From assembly GCA_029263175.1 (NCBI GenBank), contig JAJCXZ010000050.1:1-43152 (forward strand): 43,152 nt of DNA, in the 5' to 3' direction. Shown here in pieces: positions 24,753-32,427 of this stretch (position 1 is its first letter; each line of letters opens with the position of its first letter). Made by a program: the position numbers and the translations under genes. Source of the stretch: Acidimicrobiales bacterium (lineage in GTDB: Bacteria > Actinomycetota > Acidimicrobiia > Acidimicrobiales > Aldehydirespiratoraceae). Under the pieces are notes generated by a model, which was given only the letters and a program-made list of their open reading frames with translations, did not search any database and had not been told where the DNA came from.

Positions 24753-26498
24753 ATGTCAGGAACGCTCGAATCTGATCTGTTGACCTTCGACCCAGACCGG
24801 GCCGAGGCGCTTGCCCGCGCTATGTCGGTGGCGGCGAATGATCTGGCGCTCGACCACCTTGCGGTCAGTCGGTTACTCGATCAGGCAACTGATGCGTTGC
24901 GATTCGATGCACGCAGGATCGGGCGCGGCGATCCCGATCTCTACCTGAAGCGTGCGGCCCGCGACCTGGAAGAACTTGCCCGCGATCTGCACCTGCGCGT
25001 GGCGACCGTTCGCCGGTTCCAGGTCGAAACTGCACTGCTCGATGCCCTCACCATGCAGATCACGGGTTGGGGTGGGCCTCGCCAGGACCCGGCGATCATC
25101 GCGGCCCGTGAAGGACGTTTCGCCCTGCTCGTCTCGCTGCTCGGCGGGGATCTTCTGGCCGCGGGTCTGGTTGGCGGCGGCCTCGATCAAGGACTCAGCT
25201 ATGCAGAGGCGCTCGACTCGGCCCGAGCAGCCATGATCCTCGACGCCCGCATTGACGGCCTCGCTACGACGTTCGGCATCAGCAACAGCGAAGCCCGTGA
25301 GCGCGTCGTCCAGATCGACACCGATCTTCTTGCTCTCCAGGAACTGGGGTTCGGTCTCGCCGAGTCCGAGGCGGCTATCTCGCTCGCCCTTCACTACTCG
25401 GCTGATCTCGACGAGGCGATTGCACATGCGCAGAGTGCGAACGCGGACCTCGTCGATTCGATGGGCTCGGTGATCGCCGGGCAGGGGCTGGGAATCAGTG
25501 CCGCTGAATTCGACGCCCTCATCGGTTTGTGGGAAGCCTTCCCCCGGCTCGATCGCCTCGCGGGAAGCGGCATCACCAACGGCAAGGTCTCCATCGCCGA
25601 GCTGGAGCACATCGTCGAAAACGAGTGCCGTTTCTCCGACGGCCAAGTGGTGGCGGCCGCGGCGCTGCTCGCCAACCCTGAGCTCATCACCCGTCTTGAT
25701 ACCGCGGCCGACAACGACGAGATCCTCGGGCCCGAACGATTCGGCGCCACTCGGCCCGGCGATGGTGTGATCTCCCTCGAGGATCTCGAAGCGTTCATGT
25801 ACAAGGCGCAGCTCACCCACATTCTCGCCCCCCACGCTGATGAGATCGACGTCGCCGCCGACCCACGGGCCGTGGTCGACGGAATCCACTCTCGAGCCGA
25901 CGTCGAAGCGTTCCTCGCGGAGATCGACACGAACGGCACGCCGGCGGCAGCCACGGCGGCGCTCACCGCGGCGCTCGACAACGGCTGGTTCGATCAGAAC
26001 TGGTTCCAGGAGCACCGAGAAGAGGTCGCCTACGCCGCGGCCATGGTCGCGGGCGCAACGGTGGTGCTGCTCAGTGGCGCAACGGCCGCTCCGGTGGCGT
26101 TGCTCATGGCCGGCGCGGCGGGTGGTGTGGCGGCCGGTGGCACGATCGTGGCCGTCAATGCGATCACCGACGACGGGCTCGCCGATGGACTCGTGCACGG
26201 CATTGCCGCCGGCATCGTGATCGGCGTCGGCTCGGCATCAGCTGTGGGTGGGCTCGGCAACGTCGGCAAGCTTCACGGGGTCGAGAAGGCGATCGCCGCC
26301 GCCGGGATTGCGTCCGATACGACCAGCGTTGTCGCCGCCGGCGCCACCGACATCCTCATGCCGGAGGAGATCGAGGACCAGGTGACAGAGGCAGCGGGGT
26401 TCGTCAACGACATCCTCGTGCCCGTGGTGGCCATCAATACCGAGCAGCTCCGTGATGTCGTCGGCCCGCTCGCCTCGGGCATCGTCTTCGAGGAGTAG
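24753..26498 (+). CDS. Orphan 581-residue protein with EF-hand-like loops and hydrophobic glycine-rich region
   Basis: Not recognised. The N-terminal 130 residues are helical and WXG-like in style (DPDRAEALARAM, many Leu/Ala/Asp) without a WXG motif. Residues 180-260 are helical. Two EF-hand-like half-sites follow: about 265-290 (ITNGKVSIAELEHIV) and 315-349 (DTAADNDEI, then GDGVISLEDLEAFM), suggesting calcium binding. Residues about 425-500 form two long Ala/Gly/Val hydrophobic stretches (MVAGATVVLLSGATAAPVAL and HGIAAGIVIGVGSASAVGG) that could insert into membranes. There is no signal peptide. The layout recalls exported toxin scaffolds, but no catalytic domain is seen. It lies 26 bases before the predicted selenoprotein gene. 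The start appears leaderless. Confidence 0.75.
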   Translation: MSGTLESDLLTFDPDRAEALARAMSVAANDLALDHLAVSRLLDQATDALRFDARRIGRGDPDLYLKRAARDLEELARDLHLRVATVRRFQVETALLDALTMQITGWGGPRQDPAIIAAREGRFALLVSLLGGDLLAAGLVGGGLDQGLSYAEALDSARAAMILDARIDGLATTFGISNSEARERVVQIDTDLLALQELGFGLAESEAAISLALHYSADLDEAIAHAQSANADLVDSMGSVIAGQGLGISAAEFDALIGLWEAFPRLDRLAGSGITNGKVSIAELEHIVENECRFSDGQVVAAAALLANPELITRLDTAADNDEILGPERFGATRPGDGVISLEDLEAFMYKAQLTHILAPHADEIDVAADPRAVVDGIHSRADVEAFLAEIDTNGTPAAATAALTAALDNGWFDQNWFQEHREEVAYAAAMVAGATVVLLSGATAAPVALLMAGAAGGVAAGGTIVAVNAITDDGLADGLVHGIAAGIVIGVGSASAVGGLGNVGKLHGVEKAIAAAGIASDTTSVVAAGATDILMPEEIEDQVTEAAGFVNDILVPVVAINTEQLRDVVGPLASGIVFEE

Positions 26499-26511
26499 CC
26501 GAAATCTGTCG

Positions 26512-26517
26512 TACTGT
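26512..26517 (+). promoter_or_regulatory. Candidate -10 element (TACTGT) for a leaderless mRNA
   Basis: TACTGT (TANNNT) ends seven bases before the ATG at 26525, where no ribosome site is present. It may provide an internal promoter for the GrdB-like gene. Confidence 0.4.
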
Positions 26518-26524
26518 CACCGTC

Positions 26525-27715
26525 ATGGTTCGACTCGCCGATGTCCCCGAAGCCGAGCGCAACGTGATCCTGGGGCTCGATCTTCCCGTTTACGACACCA
26601 ATCCGGCAGTCGCGGGACGCCCGTTGCGTGAACGTCGGGTGGCGGTCATCTCGACGGCCGGTCTGCATCGGCGTGACGATCGGCCGTTCACGCCGGGCGC
26701 TCAGGACTACCGCATCATTCCGGGCGAAACTCCGGCCGGCGAGATCGTGATGTCGCACATCTCGCCCAACTTCGATCGCACCGGCTATCAGGCCGACGTC
26801 AACATCGCTCTTCCGATCGAACGACTGCGGGAGATGGCGGCCGATGGCGAGATCGGCTCGGTGGCCGATCTCCACTACTCGTTCATGGGCGCCACGCCGC
26901 CCGACGAGTTGGAGGAGACCGCCCACGAGCTGGCGCGACATCTTCAGGCCGACGGTGTCGACGCGGTGCTGCTCATCCCCATTTGACCGGCATGCACGCG
27001 CGCCGTTGGCGGGCTCTCGCACTACCTCGAAGCCGACGGTCTGGCGACGACGCAGATCAGTCTGGTTCGCGAACACTCGGCCGCCATGAAGCCACCGCGG
27101 GCGTTGTGGGTGCCGTTCATCCTGGGCCGTCCGTTGGGTCAGCCCAACGACCCTGCCTTTCAACGTCGAGTGCTGCGGGGCGCGCTCGACTTGTTGGAGT
27201 GCCCGGTGTCGGCGGTGCCGATCCTGGCCGACCATCCTGAGGAAGCCGATGGCGGTGTCGAGATGGAAGGTCTGGCGTGTCCGGTCAACTACGCGCCGAT
27301 CGAACATGACGGATCCCTCGCCAACCGTCTCGCCGACGAGATCACGTCGCTTTCGGTCTGGTACGACCTCGGGTTCGAACGCTCGGGCCGCACCGTCTTC
27401 GGGGGAGCCGGCATGACGATCACCGAGATCGCCGGTGCCATCGTCGCCGCGATCGATGGAGATCTCCCGGGACCGACCACCGAGCTCAGCGTGGGCAACA
27501 CGCTCCGGCTGGCCGGCGAGGATCTGAAGGCCTGGGTCACCGAGGCGGCGAACGCGCAACCCGGCGAGATGTCGGCGTATGCACTGAAGGCGTGGTTCTG
27601 GACGCAGACCGTGGCCGGCGAAGCGCTGCTTGCTGCCTATGAAGCGAGCAAGACAAGCGACAACAAGTCCTGGCGGAACCAGGCTCCGATCCTCATCCCC
27701 GCGGAGCTGCGTTAG
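26525..27715 (+). CDS. Predicted selenoprotein: GrdB/PrdB-like reductase family protein (Sec at UGA 26984-26986)
   Basis: Read through one in-frame TGA, this is a single 396-residue member of the glycine/sarcosine/betaine/D-proline reductase selenoprotein B family. The N-terminal part contains ERRVAVISTAGLH, then MSHISPNFDRTGYQADVNI. The sequence before the stop is GVDAVLLIPI. After it the same frame continues UPACTRAVGGLSHYLEADGL and then normal family sequence (PPRALWVPFILGRPLGQPND) to a TAG at 27715. Sec154 thus lies in U-P-x-C-T-R, the place of the redox Sec in GrdB/PrdB. A bSECIS-like hairpin follows. The shared frame, absence of other stops and exact motif argue against a pseudogene. 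The physiological substrate in an aerobe is unknown. The start appears leaderless. Confidence 0.82.
26998..27014 (+). promoter_or_regulatory. bSECIS-like hairpin downstream of the Sec UGA
   Basis: CGCC (27001-27004) pairs with GGCG (27008-27011) around the loop GTT. The stem extends past a G/G mismatch with two more pairs (26998-26999 with 27013-27014). The apical loop starts with G and is separated from the TGA by 18 bases. Both features fit the bacterial SECIS pattern recognised by SelB (G in the first two loop positions, 16-37 bases from UGA). The stem is short, so this is supportive rather than decisive. Confidence 0.5.
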
Positions 27716-27762
27716 GCCCGAAGCCTCTTCCGCAGCGACGTCCCGCGGCGCAGGCTGGGGGC

Positions 27763-28821
27763 ATGGGACGAGTCCTGTATCCCCTCCTTGTGGGGTTGCT
27801 GTCATTGCCCGCTTGCTCCACCGACGGGATCGACGCATCTCCGGTGTCGACGTCGACAACATCGACTGCCGCTGTCCTGCCCAGCGTCACGGCCGTCACC
27901 ACCACCTCGACTACGACCTCGACTACGACCTCGACTACGACTACGACTACGACCACGACGGTGCCAGTTTGCGCGATCGAGTCTGCCGCCGATGCGCTCG
28001 ACGCAGCCCTCGTCGATGCCCGTGTCGCCCCAGGCGGCGCGTGGGTCCCCGCGATGGCCGATGGTCTGTTCGTCGCGGAGACCGCCGAGCCCGACGCCTG
28101 GGCCGCGATCCTCGGGCTCGACTGTGGCGCCCGAGTCAGCCAGCCCGGCGCGCCGAGCGACCGGCTTGCCCTGGTGGCGTGGACCGGGCCTCGTCTGGCG
28201 TTCGTGATCCGCGCCACCGACCCCGCCGATCCACCGCTGGCCGACGAGTCGATCGTCGCGACGAGCGCCGGCGACATCTACGGCGAATTCGTGCGTCCCG
28301 ACAACTCGCTGTTCGGCGGGGTGCTCGAGACCGGCGACACGCTGATTGTTGGACATCTGGACTTCAACCTCGGGGTCGCGGCCAAGACGTTTTCAGCCGA
28401 TGCGCCCGCGTTCGGCGAGGAGGATCCCACCCTCGTGGCCGAGCAGGTCGCCATCGACATGCTCCGCGCCGTCGGCGCCCGTAATGTCGGTATCGCCCAG
28501 CCCGCTGAGTTCGGGTCGGAAGAGGGTTACGTTCAGTTCGTGTCGCCCACCGGCCAGATCCTGGTGGTCGATGTGGCCCCCGCCGGATGGTTCGACCCGA
28601 TGACGGCTCGCTACTTCACCGGCGCGACCACCATGATCGACGTTGATGGCGTGACCGTGCGGGTCACCGAGCCCAGCGCCGACGAGGGCCTCTACTCCCA
28701 GGGCGTGGAGGTTGCCTGGGCGTGCCTCGACCACGTGTGGATCCTCGAACCTGCCGCCAACGGAACCGGCGCCGAGATGGTGACGTTCGTCGAGATGCTG
28801 GTCAGGGGCGGCGAGTGTTGA
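27763..28821 (+). CDS. Thr-rich-linker lipoprotein of unknown function
   Basis: This 352-residue protein has a lipoprotein signal with lipobox LPAC (C18). A Ser/Thr-only linker follows (about residues 29-66), encoded by imperfect 12- and 6-base repeats. An exported domain of about 280 residues starts at VPVCAIESAADALDAALVDA and contains four Cys in all (VCAIES, GLDCGA, WACLDH and the final Cys). The domain is not recognised; it is mostly beta-rich and acidic. The linker probably spans the cell wall and may be glycosylated. It starts 47 bases after the selenoprotein gene and is convergent with the large cyclase-like gene, with an eight-base gap. Confidence 0.8.
   Translation: MGRVLYPLLVGLLSLPACSTDGIDASPVSTSTTSTAAVLPSVTAVTTTSTTTSTTTSTTTTTTTTTVPVCAIESAADALDAALVDARVAPGGAWVPAMADGLFVAETAEPDAWAAILGLDCGARVSQPGAPSDRLALVAWTGPRLAFVIRATDPADPPLADESIVATSAGDIYGEFVRPDNSLFGGVLETGDTLIVGHLDFNLGVAAKTFSADAPAFGEEDPTLVAEQVAIDMLRAVGARNVGIAQPAEFGSEEGYVQFVSPTGQILVVDVAPAGWFDPMTARYFTGATTMIDVDGVTVRVTEPSADEGLYSQGVEVAWACLDHVWILEPAANGTGAEMVTFVEMLVRGGEC
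27902..27960. repeat. Codon-in-phase 12/6-base tandem repeat encoding Thr/Ser linker
   Basis: A 12-base unit of the type CCTCGACTACGA occurs about three times and then degenerates to 6-base ACTACG units. All units are multiples of three, so slippage would change linker length but not frame. Confidence 0.7.
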
Positions 28822-28829
28822 CCTCCGCC

Positions 28830-31800
28830 TCACTCGCAGAAGGTGAACCAGCCCAGCCGACCGTCCTCGGGCTCGATGCCGAAGTGCGACCACGCCTCGA
28901 CGACCTCGCCGTTGATCTCGCGTTCGACGAGCACGTCGAGAGCAAGGGGCACCGTCACAGTCTGGTCACCCGCCTGCCAGTCCCACTGAAACGGTCCTCG
29001 GACGTCGAGCACGGTGACGGGGCCGGTGTTGGCGATCACCTCGCCGATCGATGCCATACACGCATCAGCGGAGTACGCATCGAAGACCTGCGAGTGAAGC
29101 AATCCCGCGGCTGAGTCCACGTCGTCAGCCTCGAAGGCTTCGCTCAGTTGAGCGGCGAAGCGCTCGGGCTCGACCCACCACCGCATGTCACTGGCGAAGT
29201 CGAGCACGGCGGGTGCAGGCATCATGCCGTCAGCGACCGTGGAGGTGAGGTCGCCGTGCCACGGGCCGCTCTGGCCGTAGTCGCCGGTGTGTTTGAACAG
29301 GGACCCGCGGAACTCTTCGACGCCTGCCAGCGGGCCGGACTCCGGATAGATGATGTCGAGGACCTGGCCGTTCTGGACGACCCTGATCCCGGGCTCGGAC
29401 AAGGGGTTGAAGCTGTTGTTGCCCGGCGCGCCGCTCACCGTCGTCGCGTGACCGATGAGGGTGCCCGACTGGTCGATATCGAGGCTGATCCAGCCGTTGG
29501 CGGGGATGAAGAAGTCCGCAGGGAACGTTTCGTTGCCGTACTCACCGTCGATCAGGCTCGACCGGAACGCGAAGCCGATCTGGGAGAGGTAGGGACTCGT
29601 CGCGGTCGGAAATGGTTCGCCGGCTCGGGCTCGGAAGACACCGAGACTCGAGGTGGTCGGGATTCCATCGCCGAACGGGCACAGCACCATTGCCCCATCC
29701 CACCGGGTGGTGCCGCAGCCGAGAGGGCCGCCGGGGCCGAAGATCCCCTCGGGGGTGTCGAGAAGCCGATCGGTGCGGAGGTAGCCGTAGCCGTTGAACC
29801 GGGCCCAACCATCCGGCGTGCCGGTCTTGGTGTCGTCGGAGTAGCGCACCGAGTCATTGCTCAGCGGCCGGAAGAGGTTGTTGAACGACTGGATCTGGTC
29901 GATGGGCATGATGTCGCTGTAGGACCCCGCGAACTGCGCGCCATCGATGTCGCCCAGCGTGAGGGTGCCGAAGTCGCCGGAGATGAAGATTTCGATTCCG
30001 TCGTCGGTCGGGGCGGGGTCTTCGTCGAGATCAACCGGGGCTCCGAATCCGGTGTCGCCCAACGAGTCGGTGTCGGAGGCGTCGGAGGTATCGAGGTCGA
30101 GATCGACGGCGGTGACCTCTCTGTCCGGATCGGTCGACAGTGTCAACTCGCCCGCGTCGTTCTGAATGAGGTAGCAACCGCCCAGTCCGGCCAGGGTGCC
30201 GAGGCCAACGCCCGCGAGCGCCATGCGGCCGCGACGACCGAAGCGTGACCCGATGCCGCCGCGGGGGGAGGGGGTGGACGCTTGTGTCCCAGGGGGTTCG
30301 ATGTCGATCAGGTCGAGTAGTTGGACCTCACTGATGGGCCCGGTGATCCTCTGCCAGTTGTCGTCGGCGAATTGGAGTTGGGCGGCCTCGTCGGGATCGA
30401 GGAACGGAAGGGCGCCGTAGCGAAGACTCGTGGTCGGGTTCAGGAGCGGCACGCGGTTGTAGCCAGTCCGGGGGCCGGGGGTGAGGTTGATGTCGCCGAG
30501 CTTGATCGGCGGTGCCGTCTCGCTGGGCAGTGCGTACGGCGGCCGGTCGCCGCCGAACACGACCAACGGTTCTTGATGATGGCTGCGCACGATCTTGTTG
30601 TAGATGCCGAGGTTCGTGTCGAAGGCGTCGGCGGCGTGCATGAACTCCGCAAAGGTGTTGTAGTCGCCCATGTCGAACTTCCAGCGCATGTGGGCGCCGT
30701 GCATCGCCTGGAACGGGCCGACCGACAGATCGGCCACGACAGCGTCATACACGTGCTTGGGTACGGGGGTGCCGTTGGGATAGACGATCTCGAACAGGTC
30801 GTAGTCGCCGGTGATGGGTTTCCCGGAGTTCTGGACGAGGCCGGTGTCGTACACCACGCCATCGCGGACTTCGACCTTGCCCGACTGGATGAGCTTCTCC
30901 ATCTTCTGGCCGGTCGGACCGTCGTATTCGGCCCGCCGCTGCTGGTAGCGCTGTCCGAGCTTTGCCCAGGTGGCGTCATCCATCCCTGCCGGTCTGGTGG
31001 CCGGCATCTGGGGGTCGAAGTGGCCGACCTGACGGAGGCCGTGGGCGGGTGCGCCGAGATGGACGTCGAGCTCGTTGATCGTCTTGGACTTGATGTCCAT
31101 CGGCTTCGGCGAGTAGCCCTGCGTGCGCAGCTCGGCAACGCCCCTCCCGCTCTGACGAGTGAGGATGTGTACGCCGTGTTTGCGGGCCACCACCTGAGCC
31201 TGACCGGCGGCGGAGTTGGTGATGCCGGCATCACCGGGATCGATCCGGGTGCCGATGGTGGCGGTCTCGGGATCGGCGGCGGCCGCGGTGCGGTTGAGGC
31301 GGGGTTGAGTGCTGCCCACCGTGTGGGTCACCTGGAACCGCATCATCGCGCCCATCATCGCGGCCTGACTCACGAGGTCGAAGAAGGCGACGAGGCGCTG
31401 CCAGCCGGCGGCTTTCTTGCCCATCTCGGTCGTGCCGAACAGGGTCATCACCTGGGCCGCGCCGGTGGCGTTCACCAGCAACTGGTAGGCGCCGAGGGTG
31501 GCTTGGCCGAGCTGGCGCCACATCACGTCTTCGGCGTGTTGGCGGCCGTGCTCCGATGCCTTGCGCACGGCGTCGTCTTCACCTTCGGAGATCCCGAGGT
31601 CGCCCCGACGGTCGTAGTTGGTGAGCGAGTGGGTGTAGTTGGGGCTTCCCGTGACCTCAGGGTCGAAGTCGCCCTTGAGCCGGTTGACGTACCAGTTGGA
31701 GATATGGAAGCGCTGGGTGTCCAACATGTTGACGTTGTCGAGGTAGCCGATCGCCCGGCCCGTCACCGCGATGCCGGTGTTGGCGATCTGGAGGCCCTCG

Positions 31801-32324
31801 CGAGCGAGGGTCAGGAGCTCCGTGCCCTCGTCGGTGAGGTTGGTTTCGCCGATCGTCTCCAGTGCCTGGATCACATTGGTCAGGTTCATGGCCAGCGTCG
31901 TGTAGTAACTGCGCACGGAGCTGATGAACATTCGGTTCAGGAAGATGCCCTGCTGGACGAACGTCTCGAACGAGCGGACCCGGGTGGCGTAGTCGTCGTC
32001 GTAGGTGACCGCGAGGAACTCGCCGTTGCCGACATCCATGGCGTCGACACCGCCCGTGGCGACCTCGAGGCCGAACCCACTGATGGAGCCGCCGCCCTCA
32101 CCACCCGCGCTGGTGGTGATGATGTTGGAGCGGTACCGCCCGTCCTTCACGTGGGCAAGGGTCATGCTGTCGGTGTCGTCGCCGTCGTCCCAACTGAACT
32201 CGACGTCGATCGTGGCGGGGTGATCCGCGTCAGAGTCGAGCTGGACCTCAACCCGGAACTGTTGCTCGCCGTTGATCGTCTCGAGGGTTTTGCCCCCGTT
32301 GTCCGTGATCCGGATCGTCGTCAT
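28830..32324 (-). CDS. Large protein with ExoY/edema factor-like nucleotidyl cyclase domain and a membrane segment
   Basis: This protein has 1164 residues and no signal peptide. Residues 1-110 are a beta-rich acidic domain and 115-335 are helical. Residues about 378-580 carry the signature of CyaA/edema factor/ExoY adenylyl or guanylyl cyclases. VVARKHGVHIL leads to SPKPMDIKSK, with K407, K412 and K414 at the spacing of the ExoY lysines (K81, K86, K88). GDYDLF supplies the metal-binding pair D507 and D509. MHG (H542) may match the HG of the third conserved region. A basic stretch and single membrane helix follow (about 694-720), then an acidic linker and an exported-type beta-rich domain (about 775-1164). 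Positive-inside suggests the cyclase faces the cytoplasm. The cyclase call rests on motif order and spacing only. Confidence 0.65.
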   Translation of the reverse strand: MTTIRITDNGGKTLETINGEQQFRVEVQLDSDADHPATIDVEFSWDDGDDTDSMTLAHVKDGRYRSNIITTSAGGEGGGSISGFGLEVATGGVDAMDVGNGEFLAVTYDDDYATRVRSFETFVQQGIFLNRMFISSVRSYYTTLAMNLTNVIQALETIGETNLTDEGTELLTLAREGLQIANTGIAVTGRAIGYLDNVNMLDTQRFHISNWYVNRLKGDFDPEVTGSPNYTHSLTNYDRRGDLGISEGEDDAVRKASEHGRQHAEDVMWRQLGQATLGAYQLLVNATGAAQVMTLFGTTEMGKKAAGWQRLVAFFDLVSQAAMMGAMMRFQVTHTVGSTQPRLNRTAAAADPETATIGTRIDPGDAGITNSAAGQAQVVARKHGVHILTRQSGRGVAELRTQGYSPKPMDIKSKTINELDVHLGAPAHGLRQVGHFDPQMPATRPAGMDDATWAKLGQRYQQRRAEYDGPTGQKMEKLIQSGKVEVRDGVVYDTGLVQNSGKPITGDYDLFEIVYPNGTPVPKHVYDAVVADLSVGPFQAMHGAHMRWKFDMGDYNTFAEFMHAADAFDTNLGIYNKIVRSHHQEPLVVFGGDRPPYALPSETAPPIKLGDINLTPGPRTGYNRVPLLNPTTSLRYGALPFLDPDEAAQLQFADDNWQRITGPISEVQLLDLIDIEPPGTQASTPSPRGGIGSRFGRRGRMALAGVGLGTLAGLGGCYLIQNDAGELTLSTDPDREVTAVDLDLDTSDASDTDSLGDTGFGAPVDLDEDPAPTDDGIEIFISGDFGTLTLGDIDGAQFAGSYSDIMPIDQIQSFNNLFRPLSNDSVRYSDDTKTGTPDGWARFNGYGYLRTDRLLDTPEGIFGPGGPLGCGTTRWDGAMVLCPFGDGIPTTSSLGVFRARAGEPFPTATSPYLSQIGFAFRSSLIDGEYGNETFPADFFIPANGWISLDIDQSGTLIGHATTVSGAPGNNSFNPLSEPGIRVVQNGQVLDIIYPESGPLAGVEEFRGSLFKHTGDYGQSGPWHGDLTSTVADGMMPAPAVLDFASDMRWWVEPERFAAQLSEAFEADDVDSAAGLLHSQVFDAYSADACMASIGEVIANTGPVTVLDVRGPFQWDWQAGDQTVTVPLALDVLVEREINGEVVEAWSHFGIEPEDGRLGWFTFCE

Positions 32325-32404
32325 CGCCTCAACCTTTCAAGCGGGCGTCATCGACGTATCATCGCGCCTCGGGCATACATCCCGCGTCATCAAACAATCT
32401 CTCG

Positions 32405-32422
32405 GTCTGGTTGCGGCCAGAC
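32405..32422 (-). terminator. Hairpin after the BTAD/STAND regulator gene
   Basis: GTCTGG and CCAGAC pair perfectly around TTGCGG just past the stop at 32428. On the minus strand the stem is followed by a U-containing stretch (AGATTGTTTG). It probably ends the regulator transcript before the cyclase-like gene, which would then have its own promoter in 32325-32404. Confidence 0.45.
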
Positions 32423-32427
32423 AGGAG

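Noticed and set aside
26525-26986. Two separate genes (153 residues, then a gene starting at 27086)
   Set aside because: Both pieces are in the same frame, the codons between them continue the GrdB-like sequence, and the stop is a TGA at the Sec position.
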